A stretch of DNA of 64,000 nt from Thermocatellispora tengchongensis (GTDB taxonomy: Bacteria; Actinomycetota; Actinomycetes; Streptosporangiales; Streptosporangiaceae). The notes below the pieces were generated by a model. That model was given only the letters and a program-made list of their open reading frames with translations, was not told the origin of the DNA and did no database searches. Of this stretch, positions 7,300 through 15,261 are shown piece after piece. The translations under genes were made by a program, and so were the position numbers. The stretch covers positions 434,001 through 498,000 of the forward strand of contig NZ_JACHGN010000006.1 of NCBI RefSeq assembly GCF_014202315.1, in the 5' to 3' direction. Positions within the stretch are counted from its first letter, which is position 1, and every line of letters starts with the position of its first letter.

Positions 7300-8391
7300 T
7301 CAGAGGGCGGCGGCGAGTTCGGCGACCCGGAACAGCTTGGCCGCCTGCATGGCCGGGCTGATCAGGTTGGCGCCCGCCGCGACGGAGGCGAAGCCGCACT
7401 GCGGTGACACCCCGATCCGCTCGCGGTCGACGTACCGTGCCGCCTCGTTCACGCGGGCGAGCAGGGCGTCCAGCGGCTCGAGCTCGTCGCGCTTGGTGGA
7501 CACGAGCCCCAGGACGACATGCTTGTCCTCGGGGAGGTCGGCCAGGGGCGCGAAACCGCCGGAGCGTTCGTCGTCGTACTCCAGCAGGTACGTCTCGACG
7601 TGCGGGGTGCCGTCGAAGATCCGCTTGGCCAGCCGGTCGTAGCCGCCCGAGGCCGCCCACATGCTGCGGAAGTTGCCCTTGCACAGGTGGAGGGAGACCG
7701 AGACCCCGGGGGTGGCCGCCAGCGAGTCGATCAGCTCGCAGCCTTCGATGACGGTCCGCTCCACGGAGATGCCCAGGGCCTCGCGCGCCTGCCGCTGCTC
7801 CTCGTCCACCAGGAGGGCCATGTCCGGCGCGTCGATCTGCACCCGCGTGCAGCCCAGGGCGGCCAGCTCCTCGATCTGGGCGCGCAGCAGCGCGGTCCAG
7901 TCGGTGAACAGGTCGAAGGGGTCGGGGTAGGCGGCGCTGCTGCGCTCGGCCGACCAGAAGGCGTAGAGCATGAGCGGGCTCGGTACGGTGATCTTTATCG
8001 GCCGGTCGGTACGGCCCCGCAGGTACACGTACTCCTCGACGCTGATGTTCCTGGCCGGCGTGATCCGCTCGACCACGGCTATCGGGTTGTCCACCGTGTA
8101 CGTTCCGCCCGACTCCGAATCGGCCTCGATCGGCGCCTCGTGCTCCAGGGCGCCGGGGACCGTGGCCAGAAGGTGGTCCATGAACGACGTCCGCCGCATC
8201 TCGCCGTCGTTGACGACGTCGAGGCCCGCCGCCTCCTGCAGCCGTAACGCCTCCTCGGCGGCCCTGTCCTCGACGGCCTTCATCTCGGCCGCCGTGATCC
8301 GCCCGGCTTTGAACTCCGCCCGCGCGGAGACCAGATAGCCCGGGCGCAGCAGCGACCCGATCGCCTGACACCTCACCGTGCTCGCGCTCAC
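7300..8391 (-). CDS. MetE C-terminal-like (cobalamin-independent methionine synthase family) protein
   Basis: 363 residues from GTG 8391, which follows GAGGAGGG. It begins near AIGSLLRPGYL, contains GLDVVNDGEMRRTSF and LGCTRVQIDAPDMALLV, and ends with the zinc-site region GLVSTKRDELEPLDALLARV, then GVSPQCGFAS. This is the single-domain, MetE-C-like family (about 340-380 residues) and not full-length MetE. Methyl transfer from a folate or corrinoid donor to a thiol is the family reaction; the acceptor here is unknown. It sits at the edge of the siderophore island on the same strand as the B3/B4 gene, and could support SAM supply, though that is only a guess. Confidence 0.7.
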   Translation of the reverse strand: MSASTVRCQAIGSLLRPGYLVSARAEFKAGRITAAEMKAVEDRAAEEALRLQEAAGLDVVNDGEMRRTSFMDHLLATVPGALEHEAPIEADSESGGTYTVDNPIAVVERITPARNISVEEYVYLRGRTDRPIKITVPSPLMLYAFWSAERSSAAYPDPFDLFTDWTALLRAQIEELAALGCTRVQIDAPDMALLVDEEQRQAREALGISVERTVIEGCELIDSLAATPGVSVSLHLCKGNFRSMWAASGGYDRLAKRIFDGTPHVETYLLEYDDERSGGFAPLADLPEDKHVVLGLVSTKRDELEPLDALLARVNEAARYVDRERIGVSPQCGFASVAAGANLISPAMQAAKLFRVAELAAAL

Positions 8392-8514
8392 ACGTCCCTC
8401 CTCTGCGGGGACCCCCGCATTAGTGACATCCTGTCGCAAAATAGCGGGTGCCGGCCCGGGTTGTCTCCCGAGTGAGGATCGTCGCCTGCGCCCGTCCCCC
8501 GCGCGGCCGAAGGT

Positions 8515-9204
8515 CTAGCCGGGGATCTCGGTGATCTCCATCCGGATTCCGAGGTGCCCCAGGACGCTCTCGACGATGGTGATCACCGATTCGGTGTGCC
8601 GCGGGTCGTCGCCGGGGTGGCCCAGGGCGATGACGCAGACGGTGCGGCTCTGCGCGGACACCTGGTGGCCGGCCGAGTCGGTGTCTCGTCTGCCCAGCCA
8701 GGCGAGCGGTTCGAACGTGCCGCCGGGCCCCTGGGCGCCGTAGGTGAGGTCGCCCCGGGGGATGGGGCGCGAGCGGGTGGAGAAGGCGGGGACGATCCGC
8801 TCGCCGCCGGGTGACCTGCGTACGAGGATCGTCGTGGCGTCGGTGGCGCGGGTCAGGTCGTGCAGGCCGATGCCGCCGCCGATGGCGACGGAGGCGACGG
8901 TGACGGCGTCGATGACGCCGCCGTGTCCCCGCCACGGCCGGGCGGCGACGAGGTCGCGCAGGCGTTCTCCGGCCGGTGTCGTCTGCGGGTGGCCGAGCGC
9001 GGCGAGGAGCCTGCGGTATCCGGGGGCGGAGTCGTCGCGGGGGAAACGGTTCAGCAGCTCGGCCGCGCCCGCGGGGTCCAGGGCCGGGTCCAGCGGCGAG
9101 GCGTCGCAGGAGAGCGTCCAGGCGCGTACGTGGTGGAGCCCGAGTTCGCGGACGTCCGGCGCGACGACGAGCTTCAAATGGCTGGCGGGGGGATGGGCGG
9201 TCAC
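8515..9204 (-). CDS. B3/B4 (PheRS-beta-like, tRNA-editing fold) domain protein
   Basis: 229 residues from GTG 9204. The central part, GHGGVIDAVTVASVAIGGGI followed by GLHDLTRA and a glycine-rich GDLTYGAQGPGG, matches the free-standing B3/B4 domain related to the beta subunit of phenylalanyl-tRNA synthetase, a fold used for amino-acid recognition and editing. No catalytic function is established for the stand-alone proteins. It is divergent from the ferric-siderophore permease operon, with an iron box in the 157-bp gap, so it is probably iron-regulated along with the island. What it recognises is unknown; a small modified amino acid would be one possibility. Confidence 0.6.
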   Translation of the reverse strand: MTAHPPASHLKLVVAPDVRELGLHHVRAWTLSCDASPLDPALDPAGAAELLNRFPRDDSAPGYRRLLAALGHPQTTPAGERLRDLVAARPWRGHGGVIDAVTVASVAIGGGIGLHDLTRATDATTILVRRSPGGERIVPAFSTRSRPIPRGDLTYGAQGPGGTFEPLAWLGRRDTDSAGHQVSAQSRTVCVIALGHPGDDPRHTESVITIVESVLGHLGIRMEITEIPG

Positions 9205-9324
9205 GTGTCCGTCTCTCTCGGGTGCCGGGTCGCGCGAGGGCGGAGGAGCACGCCGGAAGGTGTGACAGGACGTGCTGCCGCCCCCTGAAGGTACGCACCA
9301 GATTATAGGAACACCCTGTCATTT

Positions 9325-9343
9325 ATAGGTTAGCCTTACCTCA
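9325..9343. promoter_or_regulatory. IdeR/DmdR-type iron box upstream of the fecCD operon
   Basis: ATAGGTTAGCCTTACCTCA matches the actinobacterial iron-box consensus TTAGGTTAGGCTAACCTAA at 15 of 19 positions. It lies 19 bp before the first permease start and between divergent genes, so iron-loaded DtxR-family repressor would shut off transcription in one or both directions. Confidence 0.8.
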
Positions 9344-9361
9344 GCATTTGAGGGGGTTCGC

Positions 9362-10444
9362 ATGGGTTCCGTCGGTGTGGAGCGTCGGCGACGGCCGCCC
9401 GGTGCCGGGCCGCCCGGCCGGGGCGGGGCGGCGGGCCGCCGGCGCGGGCTGTGGGCCCTGACGCTGCTCGCCGTCCTGGTGGCGCTGGTGCTCGTCGCCG
9501 CGGCGTCCGTCGCGGTCGGGGCGAGGCCGATCGCGCCGGGTGTCGTCTTCGACGCGATCTTCGACCCGCACGGCTCGGCCGACGAGCGGTTGGTGCGCGA
9601 GTTGCGGCTCCCGCGCACCGGGCTGGGGATCGCCGCCGGGGCGGCGCTCGGCCTCGCGGGGGCGCTGATGCAGTCCCTGACCCGCAACCCGCTCGCCGAC
9701 CCGGGCATCCTGGGCGTCAACGCCGGCGCCTCCGCCGCCGTGGTGGTCGCGATCGGCTTCGCCGGCCTGCAGACCTTCACCGGGTACGTCTGGTTCGCGC
9801 TGGCCGGGGCCGCCGCGGTCGCGGGACTGGTGCACCTGCTCGGCGCGGCCGGGCCCGGCGGCGCCACCCCCGTCCGGCTGGTGCTCGCCGGCATGGCCGT
9901 CGCCGCCGCTCTCACCGCGCTCACCTCGGCGGTGCTGCTCATGAGGCCCGAGGTGTTCGACGCGTTCCGCTTCTGGACGGTCGGGTCGATCGCGGGACGC
10001 GACGCCTCCGTGCTGTGGCAGGTGCTGCCGTTCCTCACCGCGGGGGCGCTGCTCGCCGCGGCCGTGGCCAGGCCGCTGGACGCCATGGCCATCGGCGAGG
10101 ACGGCGCCGCCGCCCTCGGCGCCCGCGTCGGCGCCACCCGGGTGTCCGGCGCTGCCGCCGTCACCCTGCTGTGCGGCGCCGTCACCGCCGCCGTCGGCCC
10201 CATCGGGTTCGTCGGCCTCGCCGTGCCCCATCTGGCCCGCGCCCTCGGCGGCTCCGCCCACCACCGGGTCTTCGGGTACTCCGCCGCCCTCGGCGCGCTG
10301 CTCCTGCTCTCCGCCGACGTGCTGGGCCGCTGGGTGGCCCGCCCCGCCGAACTGGAGGTGGGCATCGTCACCGCGTTCCTCGGCGCGCCCGCGCTCATCG
10401 TGCTCACCCGCCGCGCCCGGCGGGCACGGCAGGCACGGTCATGA
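9362..10444 (+). CDS. Ferric-siderophore ABC permease (FecCD/BtuC family), first subunit
   Basis: 360 residues from ATG 9362 with GAGGGGG upstream. It has a basic N-terminal leader, then about nine to ten hydrophobic spans. The family signature is LVRELRLPRTGLGIAAGAAL, then ALMQSLTRNPLADPGILGVNAGAS (about residues 100-125); GPIGFVGLAVPHLAR near residue 285 is the cytoplasmic coupling-helix region that contacts the ATPase. It imports an iron complex from a lipoprotein-anchored binding protein. Its stop overlaps the start of the second permease by 4 bp. No ATPase gene follows. Confidence 0.92.
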   Translation: MGSVGVERRRRPPGAGPPGRGGAAGRRRGLWALTLLAVLVALVLVAAASVAVGARPIAPGVVFDAIFDPHGSADERLVRELRLPRTGLGIAAGAALGLAGALMQSLTRNPLADPGILGVNAGASAAVVVAIGFAGLQTFTGYVWFALAGAAAVAGLVHLLGAAGPGGATPVRLVLAGMAVAAALTALTSAVLLMRPEVFDAFRFWTVGSIAGRDASVLWQVLPFLTAGALLAAAVARPLDAMAIGEDGAAALGARVGATRVSGAAAVTLLCGAVTAAVGPIGFVGLAVPHLARALGGSAHHRVFGYSAALGALLLLSADVLGRWVARPAELEVGIVTAFLGAPALIVLTRRARRARQARS

Positions 10445-11598
10445 CGACCCTGCCGGAGCCGGCGCCCGGCCTGCGCCGTACCCGGGGGAGCGGCGGCGCG
10501 AACCCGAACCCTGAGCCCCCGGGCGGCGGGCGCCGCGTCCGCGCGCGCATGCACGTCGTACGCGGCCCCGGCGGCGCCGGTCTCGTGCTGCGCGCCGCAC
10601 GCGCCTCGCTGCGCGTGAGCCCGCGGGGACTTGCCGTGTGCCTCGCGCTGGCCGCGGCCTCGGCCGTCACCTTCGCGATCGGGTGCGCCACGGGCGACCT
10701 GCCGGTGCCGCTCGGCGAGGTGGCCCGCGTCCTGGTGGGAGGCGGCGACCCCGGGCACCGCTTCATCGTCATGGACCTGCGGGTCCCGCGCGGGCTGGAC
10801 GGACTGCTCGTGGGGGCCGCGCTCGGCGTCTCGGGCGCGCTGTTCCAGTCCGTCACCCGCAACCCGCTCGGCAGCCCGGACATCGTCGGCTTCGGCAACG
10901 GGGCCGCCACCGGCGCGCTGCTGTCCCTGCTGTGGTGGCGGGGCGGCCCGCTGGAGACCTCCCTGGCCGCCTTCGCCGGCGGCGCGGTCACCGCGCTCAT
11001 CGTCCAGGCGGTGTGCCGGCGAGAAGGGCTGCAGGGCAACCGCCTGATCGTCGTCGGGATCGGCGTCTCGGCGATGGCGTACTCCTTCAACGCCTGGCTG
11101 CTCACCCGCGCCCGGCTGGAAGACGCCGAGAACGCCCAGCTCTGGCTCACCGGCACGCTCAACGGCCGCGGCTGGGAGCACGTCGTCCCGGTCGCCGTCA
11201 GCCTCGCCGTCCTGCTCCCCGTCGCCATGGCGCAGAGCCGGCGCCTCGGCCTGCTCGGCCTCGGAGACGAGAACGCCCGGGCGCTCGGGGTGTCGCCCAC
11301 ACGCACCCGGGCGCTGGCCCTGGTCACCGCCGTGGCCCTGGTCGGTGTGGCGACGGCCTCGGCCGGGCCGATCACCTTCGTGGCGCTGGCCGCCCCGCAG
11401 ATCGCCCGGCTGCTCACCCGGGACCCCGGACCGGGCGTCGGCGCGTCGGCGCTCACCGGCGCCCTGCTGCTCCAGGCCGCGGACGTCGCGGCCCAGTGGG
11501 CGGTGCCGGCGGTCGAGGTGCCCGCGGGCCTGGCGACGGGCCTGACGGGCGGCGCCTACCTGGCCTGGCTGCTGACCCGCCGCAGGGCGCATCGCTGA
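10441..11598 (+). CDS. Ferric-siderophore ABC permease (FecCD/BtuC family), second subunit
   Basis: 385 residues, ATG 10441 overlapping the previous stop (ATGA). A long basic, proline-rich leader of about 60 residues precedes the first span. Signatures are DLRVPRGLDGLLVGAALGVS, LFQSVTRNPLGSPDIVGFGNG and, near the C-terminus, GPITFVALAAPQIARLL. Together with the first permease it forms a heterodimeric channel. The operon then reaches a second iron box and the binding protein, with no ATP-binding subunit in between. Confidence 0.92.
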   Translation: MTTLPEPAPGLRRTRGSGGANPNPEPPGGGRRVRARMHVVRGPGGAGLVLRAARASLRVSPRGLAVCLALAAASAVTFAIGCATGDLPVPLGEVARVLVGGGDPGHRFIVMDLRVPRGLDGLLVGAALGVSGALFQSVTRNPLGSPDIVGFGNGAATGALLSLLWWRGGPLETSLAAFAGGAVTALIVQAVCRREGLQGNRLIVVGIGVSAMAYSFNAWLLTRARLEDAENAQLWLTGTLNGRGWEHVVPVAVSLAVLLPVAMAQSRRLGLLGLGDENARALGVSPTRTRALALVTAVALVGVATASAGPITFVALAAPQIARLLTRDPGPGVGASALTGALLLQAADVAAQWAVPAVEVPAGLATGLTGGAYLAWLLTRRRAHR

Positions 11599-11602
11599 CT
11601 TA

Positions 11603-11621
11603 TTAGGTAAGCCTTGCCTAT
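11603..11621. promoter_or_regulatory. Iron box upstream of the siderophore-binding lipoprotein gene
   Basis: TTAGGTAAGCCTTGCCTAT matches the iron-box consensus at 14 of 19 positions and is internally symmetric (AGGTAAG facing CTTGCCT). It lies 58 bp before the binding-protein start in an AT-rich gap, so the binding protein has its own iron-controlled promoter. Confidence 0.75.
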
Positions 11622-11679
11622 TAATTACAGTACGTCGTAAAGTGTGATCGCTCTGAGAGACCACAGGGAGGCAACAGAT

Positions 11680-12756
11680 ATGGGGAGAACCCTCGTGACG
11701 CGACGCCCTGTCGCTTATGACGCAACCCGGCGCCGCGTCTCGCCCCCGCGCCTCGGCGGCGTGCTGCTCGCCGCGGGCGCGCTCTGCCTCGCGCTGGCCG
11801 GGTGCGGCGGGTCCGGCGGCGACGCGGACGCCGTCTCCGCGAAGGCGGCCACGGCGTCCACGGCGTCGTCCGCGCAGTCCGGCGCGTTCCCGGTGACGAT
11901 CCCGCACTCCCAGGGCGAGACCACGGTGAAGTCGGCTCCGCAGCGGGTGGTCGCCCTCAGCACGATGGACCTCGACGCGGCGCTCTCCCTCGGCGTCACA
12001 CCGGTGGGCGCGCCCAAGGACCCGTTCGGCGACGAGAAGGGCGTCAGCCCATGGCTCGCGGGCAAGCTGACCCCCGCCACCACGCTGTTCAACGCCACCC
12101 CCGACATCTCCTTCGAGGAGATAGCGGCCCTGAAGCCCGACCTGATCCTCGCCACCGGCGACTACTCCATCGCCAAGCACTACGCCAAGCTCAGCCAGAT
12201 CGCGCCCACGCTCGCGCCCGCCAAGTCCGCGGCACAGGACTCCTGGCAGGGCCGCGAGGAGCAGGTCGGCACGGCACTCGGCAAAGCCGACGCCGCCAAG
12301 CAGGCCGTGGCCGAGACCGAAGACAAGATCCAGGCGGTGGCGGACGCCCATCCCAACCTCAAGGGCAAGACGTTCTCCGTCTCCTACGCCTACGCCGCCG
12401 ACACGATCGCCACCATCTCCGCACCGGACGACTTCGCGGTGAAGTTCATGGAGTCGCTGGGACTGAAGGTGACCCCCACCCTGCGGGGCAACGAGGAGAC
12501 GGCGACAGGCACCCAGCCCGGACGCCTCAGCCCCGAGCAGGCCGACCGCCTGGCCTCCGACCTCACGGTGATCGGCTTCACCTCCCCCCAGGTGCGGAAC
12601 ACCCTGGAGAAGGGCCCCGCCTTCGCCAAGGTCAAGTCCACGGGCGTGTACACGCCGGTGGACAACGCGACCATCACCGAACTGCGCAACCCCTCGATCC
12701 TCGGCATCCCCTGGCTCCTGGAAAAGCTCGCCCCGTCCTTCAAGGCCGTGAAGTAG
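11680..12756 (+). CDS. Iron-siderophore substrate-binding lipoprotein (FhuD/FepB type)
   Basis: 358 residues; ATG 11680 follows AGGGAGG. A lipoprotein signal peptide ends in the lipobox LALAGC (Cys about residue 42). The mature part has the class III binding-protein pattern: PQRVVALSTMDLDAALSLGV, then FEEIAALKPDLILATGDY, a long connecting helix, and a second lobe ending in GIPWLLEKLAPSF. It would capture a ferric siderophore outside the membrane and deliver it to the FecCD pair. The iron box upstream and location beside the NRPS operon suggest that the locally made siderophore is its cargo. Confidence 0.9.
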   Translation: MGRTLVTRRPVAYDATRRRVSPPRLGGVLLAAGALCLALAGCGGSGGDADAVSAKAATASTASSAQSGAFPVTIPHSQGETTVKSAPQRVVALSTMDLDAALSLGVTPVGAPKDPFGDEKGVSPWLAGKLTPATTLFNATPDISFEEIAALKPDLILATGDYSIAKHYAKLSQIAPTLAPAKSAAQDSWQGREEQVGTALGKADAAKQAVAETEDKIQAVADAHPNLKGKTFSVSYAYAADTIATISAPDDFAVKFMESLGLKVTPTLRGNEETATGTQPGRLSPEQADRLASDLTVIGFTSPQVRNTLEKGPAFAKVKSTGVYTPVDNATITELRNPSILGIPWLLEKLAPSFKAVK

Positions 12757-14097
12757 ACGACTGAAGGCGGCCGCCCCCGCCGCCTGCCCCCGCACGCGTC
12801 CGGCGCTCACGAGCAGCGCCGGACACCCCGCCCAGCAGCACGGCAGTGCCCGCGACCACGGGGTCGTGCCCGAAGCGGCCCGCGCAGATGGCCGTCGCAA
12901 AGGACCGGCGGGAACACCTCTCGCAGGCTTCGGGCCGCGCCTGCGGCCACGGAGTGTGAACGCCGGTGGCCGTGGTTGTCGGCGTGGCTCTCGGCGGCCT
13001 GTGCCTGTGGTGACGGGAGCGGGGCCTCTGCGGGGACGCGCGCCTCTGGCGGATGGCGGCCCATGCCGGAATGGAACGGCGATCGGGGCAGGTGCGGGCG
13101 GACCTCGGCGAGGGGCTGGCGATCACAGGGGGCGAGCGGGCTGCGGCGGTTCTGGGGCGCCGTGGCGGTGCCTATGGCGCACCAGGACAGGCACCTCGGC
13201 AGCCGTGCCCGTCGTGATCGGGGAGGGCGGCTGGTGCCTGTGGCGGTGGGCGGGGTGAGCACTGGGGCGGTGCCTGTGGTGATCGGCTTGGGCGGGCCTC
13301 GGCGACGTATGGGTGCCAGGGGAGTGGCGGCCTTGGTGGCGTGGGCCTACGGTGGGCCGCGCGGGTGGGCCTGGCGGTGTGTGGGGTGATCGGACCGAGG
13401 GCGCGCTCGGCCGGCGCTGCCTGCGGGGACCGGGAACTGGCGGACCCCGGGGGCCGCGGCTGTGGCGTGCTCGGACGGTGCGTGGCAAGGGCTTGCCGTC
13501 ACTGCTGCGGGTCCGGGGTGCGTACCGGCGCGTGCCGCGATGGCGTGGCTGCGGTCATAGGGGGGCGCGAAAGCGGCCCCGGTGACCGTCGCGTAGGCGG
13601 TGCCGCACGCCGACGTCCGCCGGGGGGCGGTGCCGGCGGGGGTGTCCTAAGGCCGTGGGGGCTGGGTTAGGGGCACGACCAGGGATGGCGGTTGCGCGGA
13701 GGTGAACCGGTGGTTCGGGGGGCGGCCTGATGGGCCGGGGCCGTGGGTGTGTCGTCCGTGCGGGCGTCTTCTGCGGCCGCCGGGATCGCGGGGAGCGCAG
13801 CCTTGTCGAGGTGCCTCAAGATCCCCTCCTGTCGATGCCGCGTGCCACGCGCGCCGGGGCCGGGATCCGGGCCAGGCGTGGAACGCTTCCGTGCCGAATG
13901 CTTCGGATGGAGCACTTCCAGGTGTTGCGAGCAGCACGCCACGGCAGGTGCGGGCACTGCTGATGCCAACCATAGCATGAGTGAAGCATGGGTACCCTAA
14001 GTTTTTAGCGACTTACTGTCATTAAGTGGCCGACCGGCTCGGGAGCGGGTGGCGGGTTCGGTTACCGGCTGGTGGTGGGCTCGGTGAGAATGGCCGT
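12757..14097. other. 1.3-kb gene-poor GC-rich region with degenerate repeats
   Basis: No frame here has a ribosome-binding site, normal codon use and recognisable protein features. The plus strand carries several imperfect copies of a GTGCCTGTGGTGAtcGG-like unit (near 13003, 13165, 13231 and 13267) with long GGC/GTG-rich stretches, suggesting a decayed or low-complexity segment. The last 120 bp (13970-14040) become AT-richer and hold the presumed promoter of the TetR gene, including ACTTA/TAAGT half-sites around 14011-14027. Confidence 0.5.
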
Positions 14098-14820
14098 ATG
14101 GCGCAACCTCCCTCCGAGCCCCAGCGGCCGCACGCCGGACTGAGTGCTCGGCTCCGCGTTCCCAAGCTCGGCCGTCCTCCCCAGGTGGGCCGGGAGTCCA
14201 TCGTCGACGCGGCAGTCGAGGTGGGGTTCGAGGAGCTCAGCATGAGCGCCGTGGCGCGGCGGCTCGGAGTGAAGCACTCCACCCTCTACCGCTACTTCCC
14301 GCACAAGGACGCGCTGCTGGCCGCCGCCGCCGACCGGGTGGTGGCCCAGATGGACTGGCCGGCGCCGTGCGCGGGATGGCGGGCCTATCTGCGCGCGCTG
14401 GCCAGGACCACGTTCCGGATGTTCGCCGAGCACCCCGGCCTGGCGCTTCACGTCGCCGCGCTGCGCGGGGGGCTCGTGGAGTACGCCCGGCAGGGTGCCC
14501 GTGCCGCCGCCGCCCTCGTCGAGGTCGGCATGGACCCCGAGACCGCCGTTCTCGCCCAGGATCTGGTCAACGAACAGGTCCTGCTCTACTTCCTGGCCGG
14601 GCAGCGCAGGGGCGAGCCGGCGACGGGCGCGGAGGAGATCGCGCAGTTGCGCCGCCGGATGCTCGACGACGTACGCGGCGAGGCCCCGCAGCCGGTGGTC
14701 GGCGCCTTCGAGCGCGTGGTCTCCGGCAGTCCGGAGGACTGGTTCCAGCGGAAGATCGAAGTGGTGCTCGACGGGATCGCGGCCTCCTTTCCTTTGGGGG
14801 AAAAACACCTCCGAATGTAG
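14098..14820 (+). CDS. TetR-family regulator at the left edge of the NRPS operon
   Basis: 240 residues from ATG 14098; the frame is open further upstream, but the extension is unlike the family. After a basic linker comes the HTH with LSMSAVARRLGVKHSTLYRYF (about residues 46-66), and the C-terminal half ends with WFQRKIEVVLDGIAA. The other TetR of the island (32305-33132) shares this ending (WFARKLELVLDGLAT), so the two are paralogues bracketing the biosynthetic operon. It is encoded 441 bp before the SznF-like gene; the perfect palindrome at 14945 is its most obvious candidate target. Confidence 0.82.
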   Translation: MAQPPSEPQRPHAGLSARLRVPKLGRPPQVGRESIVDAAVEVGFEELSMSAVARRLGVKHSTLYRYFPHKDALLAAAADRVVAQMDWPAPCAGWRAYLRALARTTFRMFAEHPGLALHVAALRGGLVEYARQGARAAAALVEVGMDPETAVLAQDLVNEQVLLYFLAGQRRGEPATGAEEIAQLRRRMLDDVRGEAPQPVVGAFERVVSGSPEDWFQRKIEVVLDGIAASFPLGEKHLRM

Positions 14821-15261
14821 CCCGTACGGATACGGCCGACCACGGAGCGCACAATTCCAATTCCGAAGTTCACCGGAGCGTCCCCGCTCGGGTGATTCGG
14901 GGGGTTGCGCCGGTCGGCGGTGTGTGCGTATGCTCCAATGCGGTGATTGACCTATTTGATGGTCAATCTTTCCGCGCCGCTGAAACAATGGGGATTCGCT
15001 GAGCCGGGATCTCGTGATCCTCGTTGTTCCGTCGCATACGGCAGGTGTATAGCGAAGCGGCATTTTCCGGCCATGCCCGCATGGTCGTCCAGGCGGTGTT
15101 CCCCAGCGTCGGCTTTTTCCGTGTGACCCATTTCGTGCGGCCCCCGGGGGGGTGCGGCTGCCCGTCCGCCTGCCCGTGAGCCATAGGCCCGTCGATCCCT
15201 GTCTGTTCAGCGCTGCCCCACCTTGTCCACAGCACACTGAAAGTCAGTGAAAGGCCCAGCC
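14821..15261. other. 441-bp regulatory region before the biosynthetic operon
   Basis: No gene seen. It separates the TetR gene from the SznF-like gene and carries the perfect palindrome at 14945-14968 in its most AT-rich part. I find no iron-box match here, unlike the transport operons. The long leader of about 290 bp between the palindrome and the first start codon has no structure I can name. Confidence 0.5.
14945..14968. promoter_or_regulatory. Perfect palindrome upstream of the siderophore biosynthetic operon
   Basis: GATTGACC and GGTCAATC form a perfect 8-bp inverted repeat separated by 8 bp. The left arm contains a TTGACC that could serve as a -35 element. It is the only strong dyad between the TetR gene and the SznF-like gene, so it is a good candidate operator for one of the two island TetR proteins. 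Confidence 0.55.

Noticed and set aside
12866-13585. Several 90-150-codon frames on both strands
   Set aside because: Low-complexity Gly/Arg/Pro-rich translations, no ribosome-binding sites and no recognisable domain; treated as a gene-poor block.
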